Shown: piece by piece, positions 44,877 through 56,490 of the stretch
How positions within the stretch are numbered: position 1 is the stretch's first letter
How the letters are laid out: every line of letters starts with the position of its first letter
Assembly (NCBI GenBank): GCA_973895155.1
Contig: OZ316894.1
Coordinates: 2,046,001 to 2,110,000 of the forward strand
DNA from: Marsupella aquatica
Lineage: Eukaryota; Marchantiophyta
Reading direction: 5' to 3'
DNA: 64,000 nucleotides
Translations under genes and position numbers: made by a program
The notes under the pieces: model-generated
The model's input: the letters and a program-made list of their open reading frames with translations, nothing else
What the model was told of the DNA's origin: nothing
The model's database searches: none

Positions 44877-46068
44877 ATGGATTACAGACTTCTGAAGCGC
44901 AAACAATTGCAAGCTTTGTGCAAGCTGTACCGCATACCCGCCAACAAGACCAACGTATTCATTGGAGAAGCGCTCCATGCCCTTCTCAATGTGAGAAACA
45001 CTCTGCCATGTCTCGCTCTAATCATCCAATCGATTCTGAACTGCAGTCGTCAGGAAGTCAGATCGTTCTACTGAATGGGGACATCGATGACTGTTCGAAT
45101 GTGGGCTCCTCATCGGAATTCATGTTCAAACTTTCGTACTGCATCTGTTACTACTGGTCTCACAGGTACTATGATTTTGTTTCCGGTCTCACGCGTACTA
45201 CAATTTTGTGCAGGCACCTCAGGATCGTGAGCAGAAGATGGCGTCCGTGCCTTGCCCTGCAGAGGTCAAGTTGAGAGTACGCTTAAACCGGGCTGCAAAG
45301 TCCAAGAAAGTCGCTGCTGATGTGTTGGAAGCAAATGACATCTCCTCCCACCTAGCGAAAAGCACTACGCATGCAGATTTTAAGTATTTCAGGGTCGGAG
45401 CTGTTGCTGAAGTGAAGATTGAGGTTCGGCCTGAGACTCCTCTGAAATCAGCCAATGTCCCTGAACTTGAGCAGACGATGGAGGCCATGCCGGAGCCTGC
45501 AGAGGTCGTCAAGTCGGAAACAAGTCCAAAGCCGGATGTGAGGTCCAATGAAGGTGCTGATGTGTGGGAAGGAAGGGCAGTCAATGATCTCTCATCCGAG
45601 TTCGCAAAATGCACCCTTGCTGCTGATTCCGAGTACGTCAGGGCCAACGAAGCTGGCATCGATATCATTGAAGCAGTTGCTGAGGGGATGATGCCTCCAC
45701 CTGACGTTCCACGAGAGTCTGACTCTATGGCTGAGCAAGCCGAGTCTACAAGCTCTCTGGGTGATGTCATTTTGATATTCCTCACCCCCGCCTGGAGCCC
45801 TGGACCTTGGAGCACTCCACCGAAGGCCCTGACCAAAGCGCTCACGCATTCGGCAACGACCAACACCGAGTCGTCAAGCTCTGCTTCGGTGTTCTTCACC
45901 CCCGCCTGGAGCCCTGAACGTTGGTGCATTTCAGCAAAGGTTTTGACAGAAGCTGTCAAGAAATCAGTAGAGGCAAAGTCTGAGTCGTCAAGCTCGCCGG
46001 CCGATGGGGCTTCGATATTCTTCACCCCCACCTGGAGCATTAGTGAACCTGCCTGGCTAGGATTGTAG
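44877..46068 (+). CDS. SAP-like motif protein with internal repeats, two exons, 322 aa
   Basis: Exon 1 (44877-44990) encodes MDYRLLKRKQLQALCKLYRI and PANKTNVFIGEALHALL, a SAP-like helix-extended loop-helix known at the N-terminus of several uncharacterised plant proteins and likely to contact DNA or chromatin. Donor AAT/gtgaga and acceptor ttgtgcag join it in phase 0 to exon 2 (45214-46068). Exon 2 is Ala/Glu/Ser-rich and repetitive: two PAEV blocks (CPAEVK, EPAEVVK), two units around NDxSSxxAK and YxRxxxA, and near the C-terminus two full units plus a third start of FxTPAWSPxxW, K(A/V)LTxA and ESSSS. It is probably largely disordered and nuclear. The antisense strand is also open for 273 codons, but the SAP-like exon and splice sites support the plus strand. 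I know no assigned function for this family. Length 322 residues. The intron holds a 30-bp tandem duplication (GGTCTCAC...TATTTTGT type) next to the acceptor. Confidence 0.75.
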
Positions 46069-46900
46069 ATAGCACATAGCTCAAGTGAGAATTAACCAAA
46101 AACCTTATGAATGATAAACTCGTCCCAAAGCTTGGTGGCTGTCCGACTCCCTAATCAGATGTCTGATGATCACTTACTCATTCCATGTTGAAGAACTCCC
46201 AAATTACCCCATCGTTCGCTACATACAGAACCAACTGATCGATGATCCAGTAGTGATCGGTGTACTGATGTAGCACTACGCAACTGGATCATTGATCTTT
46301 AGCAATTCATCCTCGACTCGTGTGGTACACTCATATCCCGGCACAGAGCGGGCAGCCATTAGAGATATCTCACTCAAAGGTATGCCTACGAGACCGTCGA
46401 GTTGCTGCTCTACACCATAAAACGATAACAATTTACTCTTCTCTGAGCTGTAAACATGCAAAAATTAGAGTGTAGGTATGACTTCACATACAGCAAATGA
46501 ATCCACGTGCGCTTTGAAGAAGACAGTCCACAAAGTCTGAAACATTCCATTGTGAAGAAGGTTGAACCGAGTTCAAAAAATGTCCTCCCACAATGAATTC
46601 ATGAGTGGAGGAGCCCAAGTAGAGATTACCTTCAAGATGTTTTGTCGAGACAGTTACCGCTGGACATGTCGAAACTGGCAACAGCCTAAAAGATTTTCCG
46701 AGTTTGGAACCCAACTGAATCCAGTATACGTTACAATGTGGAGGAAAAGAAAACTCACTCGCACCAAATGACATGGCATCCGTAAGAGTGGTATCACCAT
46801 AGCCTGGTGGGGGATGATGAAGCTGGAATAGCGAATGGATGGAATTTTATATTGTGCATTTTGGGCACCTACCAGAACCCATCGTCCCATCCACTGCAAA
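46069..46900. other. 3' flank of the SAP-like gene
   Basis: CG-bearing sequence with overlapping short frames on both strands (up to 96 codons). None shows a recognisable domain. It probably includes the 3' untranslated region of the preceding gene. Confidence 0.4.
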
Positions 46901-46904
46901 CTTA

Positions 46905-47112
46905 AAACAATTATGGCTTTGAAGAGAAGCTGAAATTATTATGGACTGCAAGTAATGTTGGCACACCAAAAAATGCAGCAGCATAAGGTGTACTGTGTCA
47001 CAGGCATGTCAATTATAGCTTTGAAGAGGAGAGGACATCGCTATGAAGCACAAGGAATGTTGACAAACCTCTAAGAACAGTAGCATAATAAGGTGTACTG
47101 TGCCACCCGGCA
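46905..47112 (+). repeat. tandem duplication, about 105-bp unit
   Basis: ATTATGGCTTTGAAGAGAAG ... GCAGCATAAGGTGTACTGTG is followed by ATTATAGCTTTGAAGAGGAG ... GTAGCATAATAAGGTGTACTG. Both units also share a CAAGNAATGTTG part. Confidence 0.85.
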
Positions 47113-49075
47113 TACGTGCGACACATTGGACTTATTTACAATACTATATAAACACTACTATTCTCTTATGTAATTGAGTGTTGTTTTCATCTACTTATCT
47201 GGCTGTTGCTTTTTACGAGCTTGTTTTGCTCCCCGGTAGCTTCAAGCGACCAGTCACAGGGATCCCCACCTATCCCACAAACCATTCCAGAGACCCCTGC
47301 AAAGTGGTGGTATTGCCCCGCTTTGATCCGCACCGTTGGGCCCAGATCCAGGGGTTAGTCCAATCCCTGTTGTTCATGAGGGCAGAAAAGTCAGGGCCCC
47401 ACTGGGGTTTGTTTTTGGTCCTTGTTCCCTGATCCAGCCATTCACACTCAGGCCAGCCATTTTCAGAGGCTGGTGGAAGTGCGCTTAGAGCATCCACACT
47501 GGCACCCTTCATCAAGCCCGGCGGGCATCTACATCATTTTCCAAAGCATGGACGTTTCATTTTTTCTGGTTGTATCCATTTGTGGTGTTCAGATAGTTTT
47601 CCAGGATAGGTCACAAGAGGAATTGGCAAATTGGTCATTTTTGGCAACATTAAATTAAAAGTGTTTTCCAAGCTTTGCAAACTGCATCTACATTTGTGGC
47701 CTTGTCCCATGCCTGAATTGGACACCAACTTCCCTTATCCTCTGTACTCTGAGCTATATATGTGACTAATGCTCTACAAAGTTGTGTAATTCAGCAAATG
47801 CATGAATTGCTGTTGTTTGTAGTGCACAGTACACACTGCCCACCACAGTGTGATAGGAGCATGCCTCAATGGCAACCACTTGGGCACCTGACATTGTTTT
47901 GTTTGGGAGGGCTAACAGATCCCAGGCCTGCATTGGAGTCTCAAAAAGGTCCAGTTACCAGCCAGCAGCTGGTGCGGATGCTCGTATTACAATGGAAGGT
48001 ATCCTAGGGAGAGAGGTGTCTGATATATCTAATGGTATGGTTGGTGGTGCAATATCATTCCAGGTGCTTCTCTACTAACCATATCAATCCATGTAGTTGT
48101 CTTGTATGTTCATCTATGCACTACAAACAACAGCAATTCAAGCATTTGCTTTGTATGTATGTCACCAAATGCTTCACTATTTTACATGATTGATTAATTT
48201 GGCATTCCATGAACCTGATTAACATGGCTGAAGATCTCAGCCCCTCATAAGATCTCAATAAGATTATCATTCCACCCAGTTATGAACAAGCTAGGGAATC
48301 TCAAGCCCAAAGCCACCCAAAATCTCCACAGATCCACCATAGACGATCTCTTTAGTTGTGAGGTACTCCTGGACATGCTAGCAATGTCCTACCATGGTGC
48401 TTGACCTGGCATGCCAAGCCATGTTTTGCCCACTGGGTCAAGTGGAGCCACTCCTTCCCTATTGACTAGGGTTAGTCGTATCTCTCCACCGACCACTTTC
48501 TGGTTCTCACCGGCTCAGGCTCACTATTTGGTACTCCATTGCTAAGCCGTTTTAAGGGGCAGATAATCTCAGCCCACGGCAGTCGTGACCACTCTTTGTT
48601 TCCTATAATGGGTAGTAACTTAACTCCATTAAACATTGTTTTTAGGTGGAATATCCTAACTCAATGTATTCCGTGTTATAGTACATTTCTATCAATCCTT
48701 TTTTTGGGTGTGGGGGGTGACAGTTTAGGATATTATTTAGAAATCACCAGAAATTATTGCTAGCATAGGCAGGTCCTGCAATGAGATATCAGTGGGAGAG
48801 CATGGAGTGATCTAAAAGTAATATCCTAAAATAACTTAAATTTCTACTGAGGGCATCTTATATGGTTGTCTTTTAAGAAATCATTGTAGGTTACCAGGGT
48901 TCTATGATGGCTTCTCGTGGGGGAGCCTTGAGGGCATAAAAATAGTTATGTTTCTTGAGAAATTACCAAAAATGGTATTGAGGCATGAGGGTCCTATGCT
49001 TATGCGGGTCACCAAAAGAACCATTTCTAGTGGAATGATGGTAAGTGAGTGGGAGAGAGCAGCAGGGGAAGTGGA
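47113..49075. other. gene-free interval
   Basis: Short frames only (to 82 codons). CG is scarce from about 47.6 kb. The phrase CTACAAACAACAGCAATTCA near 48120 mirrors (reverse complement) TGAATTGCTGTTGTTTGTAG at 47803-47822, so 47.80-48.14 kb is flanked by a 20-bp inverted repeat; TACTAACCATA and TATGGTTGGTG type phrases lie inside. Confidence 0.45.
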
Positions 49076-49079
49076 AAAC

Positions 49080-49240
49080 CATTTTTAGAGTGAGGGTCTT
49101 AATAGGAAGTGAGGGTCTTAATAGGAAGTGAGTGGGGGGTGTGGAAGGTGTGGAAAACATTCATAGGGTAGGAGGTACTATGATGGGGAGTGAGTGGGAG
49201 AGTGGAGGTTATAATGGGAAGTGAGTGGAAGAGTGTGGAG
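49080..49240 (+). repeat. GGAAGTGAGTGG-type short tandem repeats
   Basis: GTGAGGGTCTTAATAGGAA is directly doubled at 49092-49130, and GGAAGTGAGTGG or GGGAGTGAGTGG recurs five or so times to 49240. No coding meaning is apparent. Confidence 0.75.
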
Positions 49241-50196
49241 AGTAGGTCTACCGTTCACCTAAGAAAATGGACAATGGCAGGTAAGGGGGTAGGGCCCTTT
49301 TCACAGTGGCAGCTGTGCTTTATCAAGCACTCCAAAGGGTAAAGATTCTTACATCGAATAATGTCAACTTGATTTGCAATGTGATCGTTCACAATTTCAC
49401 CATGCGGTTAAGCTTGTGCACAGACACATGGGACCAGCTCACTCAATTTAGAGAGCTTTGGGAGGATCGTCGATGTCAAATCCAATGCTTTCCAATCTCA
49501 ATGTGAACTGAAGGCAAAAACGGAATGCAAGAGAAGCCAAACACTAGGAAAGAACAATCCCAGAAAAGCTATAGGAGCAAGGCTAAGTCTGATTTCTGCA
49601 CACACAGCTGCAAGGTGTGATTTCCTTCAATCAAAATCTCCTTGAACTCAACCGGCTCCAGACATGATGATCGCGGCAACCAAATCCTGCCAAGACAGTT
49701 CTCAATGTAGTTCGATCGAACCAAAATCGACCTCATCGCACACGCATGCACACTTCATGATGAAGGCATTAGGCCATCACGGATACTTGATTCAGATTTC
49801 TTCGAACAACATTCTCTTCAATTCGCATAGCTAGAACACTGGACGATTAAAAAAGCTGGGATTATATTCATCTGTTCATGATACCAAAATTGGAAATCAC
49901 AAAGCAACAGGATCTTTCTCGAATGTACTCGTCAAACAAAGATCAACAAGTCATGAGACAAAAATTGGAGCGGCATGGTGCTCCCGGAGCCTGGCGTGCT
50001 TCACCCACCATGGCCACCACGCAGATGCTTTACACTGTCCTGATGGGATCCGAGACCCAAGTGCTGTGAATTGAGGCACTTCTCTGTACATGTCTCTTTG
50101 GGATGGAGGCTAACTCAGGATGATATGGCACAGGGCGAAAAAATTAGGAAGAAGCCGAAAATCAGAAAGAGAAATAAACTGCACAAAATACAGACT
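49241..50196. other. 3' flank of the CW-MBD gene
   Basis: CG-bearing sequence on the 3' side of the minus-strand CW-MBD gene. Open frames of 60-66 codons have no recognisable content. Confidence 0.45.
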
Positions 50197-52429
50197 TCAG
50201 GGCTCGACTTCAACGCCACTGTTGAGGTCCCTCAACGGTGGGCTCGAAGGCTGTGACCTCGCAATAGCCCCTCTCTGCCGTCTCAGCTGTTGCTGCTGGT
50301 GTTGCTGCTGGTGTTTCATCCTTAACGCAGCCATGGCCGGGCCAAGGATGGAACTCCCAGCATTGGAAGTTGCAATTCCTTGCCAAGGAGGGAAAGACGA
50401 GGCTTGCGGGATCGGGCTACGCGGGGGAGAGCATTGCCTCAGAGGTAATGCCGAGGTGAACAAAGGCACATTCGAGGCACATGAGAAATTGGGAGCGGGT
50501 GAGTGACTAGATGACTCCATTCCTACAATTTGCGCTAAACCTGGCCCCATAGTCGGTGCCGCTGGAAAATATGCTCCCACAGGGCGCGGATAAGCCGGTG
50601 CACTAAACGATGGAGAGGATGGTGCAACCGGTAGCGATGGGGGAAGGGTGCTGTGTAGAAGCTTTTGGGCGAGCTCCTTGGCAAGCGGTTGAGTTGTCTT
50701 CGCCTTTTTGCATTCTTGAGAGTTTGAGAGAGTATCCAGAGATTTGCTCTTACTTCTCTTTCGTGCAACCCAGACTCCAGGTAATGGCCGTGGCGACGTG
50801 AAAGAAAATTGGCTCAACGGGGTCCCTGGAGGTACGCTTCCCGGGTTCTCCTCAACATACCTGGCAGAGCATAGAAGACACAAGACATCAGTGGACAGTA
50901 AGAGAAATTGATGAGCTCCAGCAATAGACATGAGCAGCGCTTCCACCGACACCCCACAACATTGCAGATAATTAAACAAGATGAAGCTAAACTGAGTGAC
51001 ATACGACAGAATAAACCGATCTTACCTTGCGACTTCAACACTTGAGCGCAGTGTCTTTCCTTCAGGCGCGATGTAGTACCTGAACAACCCATTTGGTCCT
51101 TAGATCTTGGTCAGACTGCTCATGTCTCCTCAATACACGCCACACTCCCATCTTACAAGCCAAAGTGCTCAATTCACGCTGAAAGTGACCAAGAACTGCC
51201 TCCAACGCATCAAATCGACTCCTCTAACTTCAAAGAGGTACCGGAAGGGCACGACGGATGAAGAGTCTATGTTTCTGATCTTTGCCAGTAAGAATAATTT
51301 GGGACCCCACTGATCATCAATTTGAAAATCAATTGAAATTTGGGAAAATGCGATGCCTAGAATCTTACACGTCTGCAAATCTTGTTGAGCAGTCCCTTCT
51401 AACGACCACCTTTCGTGACCACCCAGGTGGAGAGGAAGGCAGGTTAGGCTTATCGAGAGCCCACACCGACCCAGAATCTGGATCCAAATCAGTTGGCTCA
51501 TCACAGTTAGTATCAGACCTCCACTCGCTGGCATTCTCGCAGACCCACGGTGTTTCCAGAATGTGTTCTCGGATCTCCTCGTACTTTTCCCTGCTAGGAA
51601 CCACTCTCCACTTCCTGCACCGGGCACACTGCACTGTTAGTATCCCTACCGTAGAGGTAGGCCACCTCGGAGGACGAACCCACTCGTCTGTCTCTGGAGC
51701 CTGTACATGGCCATTGCCTGGGGGGCATAGACGTGCCACACTCAATTCGTTTGCCGTACTCGTCGAAGAATTACACCTATTTCTATAGTTTGGGCCATCA
51801 TGTACATTATCAGATTGCGAGGTCGTCTCTCTGGTCTCTGCGTTGTCCACCCTTACGATGGCCAGCTCGGTATTGTGCTCCAGAATCTCCTCTGGTTCTG
51901 GATCCGGTACTACGACTAATGCCATTGACATATTCGATGACGATCCTTCTGCGTCTACGTAAGTGTCGAGATCAATAATGTCAATTACGGTCGACTTTGC
52001 TACATTTCCATCTTCTTTCGCCTCTTCTATTATTTCCTCGTTCACAGAAGGTTGATGGACAAACTCCTTCGCACGAACTTCGGTGCTCCCTTCCCACCCT
52101 TGAGTATTTGCAGTCTTCTCCTGCAAAGCCTTCTCCTGCATGGCATTCTCCTGTGCCATAGCCTTCTCGTGTTCCATAACCCTCTCTTGTTCCATAGCCT
52201 GAAATCGCCGAGACTCAAATCGCCAAGACTCAACTTGCTTAGAATGAGGTTGCCAAAACTGAGATTGCCGAAGCTGAGATTGCAGAGGCTGAAAATCTAA
52301 GAGGAGATTCCCTGGCTTCACCTCTTCTTTGCTCAGGCCAATCAAAGTTTCTGAGCTTACGGTAGCAACTGTCCCAATCTCTCGTGCCCTCTCCATGTTC
52401 TCAGCGAACCAACCACGCTCCGCCAGCAT
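50197..52429 (-). CDS. CW-type zinc finger and methyl-CpG-binding domain protein, three exons
   Basis: Probable nuclear chromatin reader. Exons 52429-51369, 51079-51026 and 50860-50197 join in frame (donors gtaaga and gtaaga; acceptors ttcag and gccag) to 592 residues. Residues about 50-110 hold Gln/Glu-rich short repeats (MEQERV, MEHEKA, MAQENA, MQEKA, LQEKT), likely coiled coil. The CW zinc finger starts at about residue 266: VQCARCRKWRVVP, then WVCENASEW and NTNC-like DTNCDEP, with the four Zn cysteines and the two leading Trp residues; CW domains bind methylated histone H3K4. The MBD follows: SSPPGWSRKVVVRRD, then RFADVYYIAPEGKTLRSSVE and VARYVEE, interrupted by both introns. The order CW then MBD is that of Arabidopsis MBD1/2/4/12-type proteins. 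The C-terminal 190 residues are Pro/Ser-rich with a Gln/His run (KHQQQHQQQQ). The start could lie in a further 5' exon, since an acceptor-like ATCAATCAG directly precedes the ATG. Confidence 0.93.
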
Positions 52430-54360
52430 TCTGATTGATACGAGCAAAGAGTGTGACTAACGCTCAACCTGCGCAAACAAAGTAGCAGAAGAGAATAAGA
52501 GCCTTCTCTACATGATCACTGGCCTTTGGAAACTGTTCGCAACTAATCCCTCCAACTCATCAACTTCTTCGTCAGTGAACCCTCATGAAACATGAGATGC
52601 CTCTTTACAGCTATTAGATGGACGTCCGCATCTGTTGAGAAAGAATGTCAGTGTCCAATAGTCGTCCAATGCCGATTCATCAACTTGCGTAGTCGAAGTC
52701 CATCAGCATGTCTGCAGCGACTATTGACATATATCCAACAGCGCACATAGACAACGACCCATTGTGCCCTCCCATGATTAACAAAAGAAGCCTCCAAAGA
52801 GTCCAAAACAGCCTCCAGCACTAAACTGAAGTCAGATTCCCTCCAAGTAATCCCAAGGAACTCTTCAGGGAACAAATTATTGCTGTACATGAATGTGTGC
52901 TCTAACTTCTTGCGACTGAACCCAAACTCGAGGCGGGTATGAACAATACAGCTACCCAAAGGATCTCGATACCAGAAGCCATTTAACGAGCGGTAGGTCA
53001 ATGTCCCAAGTCGAAAAATAGTCTGCTGGGCTCTCTTTTAGCTCACTCTAGGCTCAGCCTCCTAGTGACAGGAAATGCCCCTCCTCGTACCTACTTTCCC
53101 GATGTGAGACATCTCTGTAAAGTGAATCAACAAGCGACACTCTGTCGCCTTGCCGTCATATATGTAACACGTTCTGTCCTTGGTATTGCTAAAATCTACG
53201 TAGCTTGAGTGATGAGTAGCGATTCACATTTGCGTACTCATTCGCCACATAGTAATCATCGATGATCACCTGAAATCTTTGACTGGATGATCCAGTCAGC
53301 AAGCAATCCACCCTCGAATCACGACCTCCTTCGCCACTTTACTTGAGTAAAAAGTACATGAGGCAGTGGATACATGCGCAGAATTACCTCGTGTAAGACG
53401 CAAAGCGAAGAGCAGCCCACAAAACCAGCAGGCCTCCCTCCGTCAAACACCCATCCCCCACAATTCCTTCGTCAGGCTCAGGCGATGTACACTTCCATGT
53501 TCACCAATATTCTTAGACAGTGTGGTACAGTATCATTCACCAGCCTCTCCATCACTTCTCGCCAGTCTCCACTACTCAGAATCTCTCGATCCGGCGCTGT
53601 ACCACCACAGACGAATCTCCTCTCGCAGTGTGTTCACCGCACCTATGAAGATCTGGGCTAGGAGATTGGCGATCTATGATCACACTGCAGTACACCTATT
53701 CAGTGTTCTGTGGTTTTCAGCTTAAAACACTGTGCAGCTGATAACCCTCCTCTCCTTTGATCCCTTCCCTCCACAGTAGCCAAAAGCATCCAATTCAGGT
53801 TTGAATTTTCCCCCCGATTCAATTGCTTTCCGGTTCTCGAAGGACAATCATGCTCTCCTCCACTTTGCGGCCTCAGAACCCTATCAAATCATCAATGTTT
53901 GAAACTGATGGGTACTTCCACACTGTACAGAAAGGCGAAAGGGAAGGAGAGTAGCTCGCAACCAAGATTGATTATTCTACACCATCAGCTCACCCACTCG
54001 CTCACTCATTCCACCTACGAGTGGAACTGTTTGGATTTGGGGCTCCTCAGACCTCAGCCGTCCTCACTCGTGATGTCCGTGCTGGAATTGGAGAATGTCT
54101 CACAGATTTCACAGTACGGATGGCGGACGTGATTCACTGAAAGTGGAAGAAGGGATTTTAGAAATCCAGAAACTGGGTTCTCGAGATCTCTATCTGCGCT
54201 GGCAAGCACCAAGAAGGGCAAGGGGCAAGGGGACCAGGCTCTTTTTGCATCCCTCCAGCCCAAGGAGGGCCAAGGCTGTGTTTCATGTGGGTCCACAACG
54301 AAAAAGTCAGGGAAAAAGGGAGGGCAAAGGCTGCTCCTTTTAGTGTCTCTAAACAAATTG
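52430..54360. other. 5' side of the CW-MBD gene, no further gene recognised
   Basis: CG-bearing sequence. A 117-codon minus-strand frame at 53001-52648 (WYRDPLGSCIVHTRLEFGF onward) has protein-like composition but no family I know; it could be an upstream exon of the CW-MBD gene or chance. Plus-strand frames at 53366-53725 overlap in two phases and are not convincing. Confidence 0.35.
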
Positions 54361-55310
54361 TTCTCTGATCTACCTGTGTGGTTTACTCCCTAAGTTTACC
54401 AAGTTTTTCAGTTTGTTAGAGTGGGGTTCCATGCAAGTACGGGCAGGGAGCGCCCACCGCACGGACGCCCCAGGAACCGAGGGCCGTCTGCCATGCAGGG
54501 GCCATATGCTGCATTAGGGAGTCAGTCAGTAAGGCTTTAGTTGTTGTGCAATTGATGGGACAAGGGACTCTCAGGTTTTGTGGCTATTTGGTCTAACCGG
54601 GTTTTACCCTTGTTTTACCCCATTTATTGAGTTTCCTACCTCTGGGATATATTTAATAACTTCTTGTTATGAGATCAAAACCAGGACATGAGCCTAGCCT
54701 TGTTGGAATTTTTTGCAAGTAAAATTTGGATTGTCACTACCTTGCACAAGACTCAATGGAAAGAAAAATGGGGACAAAACAACAACAGAAAACTGCAAGA
54801 CATGTAGATATACATAAATGGCTGAAACCAGATGAGTTGCCAAGCATTCAAGTTGAGTGACTTACTGTTTGACATCAACATTAACTAGTGGGTGTTGATT
54901 ACCTGTGGTTAGGCCTCCCTGTTCCTTGCAATGACTAGGGAACTTGGGTAATTGTAACATGCAAGCAAACAGTAAAGTTGTTCCTCGCACAAGCAAAAAA
55001 CATTCCTGCATGACCCATATTTTTCTACATGCAACTGCCTCGCTATCAACTACCTGGTTAGTAACATCCTTTTTGGGGGCTCCCTTTTTGCTAGCGAGCT
55101 CGCTAGCCATTTGGAGTCTTTAAAAAAACACCAAAAAATGTAAAAGGCACCAAAAAGCAACTGAAATTTGGAACCATTATTGTCTCGCTATCAAAATCTC
55201 CTCGCTATCAAAATCTCCTGTTTGCTCACAACATAGAATACCTCAGGGAACTTTGGGCAGGACAAATGACAAAATTCTGCCTCCACAAACAATAGCATTC
55301 ATGGCAGAAT
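54361..55310. other. gene-free interval
   Basis: A short duplication (CTCGCTATCAAAATCTCCT twice, 55182-55219 region) is the only structure seen. CG becomes scarce from about 54.5 kb. Confidence 0.45.
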
Positions 55311-55327
55311 TGTTCCATTGCTATAAC

Positions 55328-56490
55328 AAACTGGAACTTCAGTCACTCAGTTCCATAGGCTCCCCTTCCTTGTTGGCTTCCACTTCATCGTGTTCCTTCA
55401 TTCTCTTCAATATCTGAAATGCCTCGGTAGCAACATCATTGATGGCAACATCTGCAGCAATTGCTTCATTGAATGCATCCTCCTCGAAGTAGTTAGATAT
55501 CTCTATATCAATGTCCTGTGGTCACCAACTGAGTTCAACAATGCATTTGTGTCACATTCCCCATACCATAAAGTGTTGTTTGAATACTAGTCCTCCTCCT
55601 TCACAATCAATGAGACACACACCATTTTAGTTGGGTTAGATAGATCATGAGTAATTTATGTCTTCATTGATTCCTTTTCTGGCATGGCTTTCTTGGTACA
55701 AAGATGCAAACAACAGCCAATCACAGAACAGTTTGTGCAAGGGGCCTATATCAGTCTCAAGATGTAGAGCATCAAGGGTCAGTCCAACAGCCATTGTCAA
55801 TCTAAGCTTATGGATCACATAGGCCAAAATCAATGGTGAGTAGCAACCTTGAAAGGAGTCTACGGAATACTACCGCATGGCCAAAGCTTTCAAGTGCAAT
55901 TCAAAGGCCCAAACACTAGGTGAACCAAAGGGAGCTTCTCTTTCAACCAGACCCTAAACTACTCACCTCTATGTATTGAGTAACAATCAAAGTATAGAAA
56001 TGTGTATTGCGTTTTGATTAAAATCAAGACCCTCCCGTCCACTAACATGGTCAACATAAGGGACAGAGATAAAAACAAAGAGCATAATTTTCATAGACTT
56101 TAGAGTACTCTAATGCTCATTTGTGCAAGTCAACTTAGCCCTTGACATACAACAAATAAGGGCATGGACCAGTTGGCAGGGAGGTTCCCTCAGAGATTAC
56201 CTGGGAGGAGGCACATTCCTGGCAGCACTACAATTCATTAGCACAGGCACCACCTTCTTATCCCCGAACCAACAACCTTCACTTCTATTGCTCCCTGGGG
56301 CAAAGAAGTGCGCTCATTCCCCACTGTTAGTAACTGAGCACTTGATCGATCAGCATTCACAACAAGGCATTGAGGAATGTGATCACAACCTAACAAATAA
56401 TGAACTTGAAGCATCAACATCTCTGGATGCTTCCCCAATCCAGTGGCAAGTTGGACGCATTGCCAGTTGGCTTCCAAAAGCTCCATCCCA
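55328..56490 (-). pseudogene. possible decayed coding sequence, family not recognised
   Basis: The minus strand holds three consecutive protein-like open pieces: about 56486-56238 (LGKHPEMLMLQVHYLLGCDH onward), 55833-55645 (AYVIHKLRLTMAVGLTLDAL onward) and about 55525-55345 (NYFEEDAFNEAIAADVAIND onward, ending EGEPMELSD and a stop). They are separated by stops or possible introns. The last piece, acidic and ending cleanly, looks like a true C-terminus. The set may be a broken gene or transposon ORF; no motif identifies it. Confidence 0.2.

Noticed and set aside
44780-45274. 164-codon plus-strand ORF overlapping the SAP-like first exon
   Set aside because: It is in another phase than the SAP-like motif and runs through the intron; the spliced model explains the region better.
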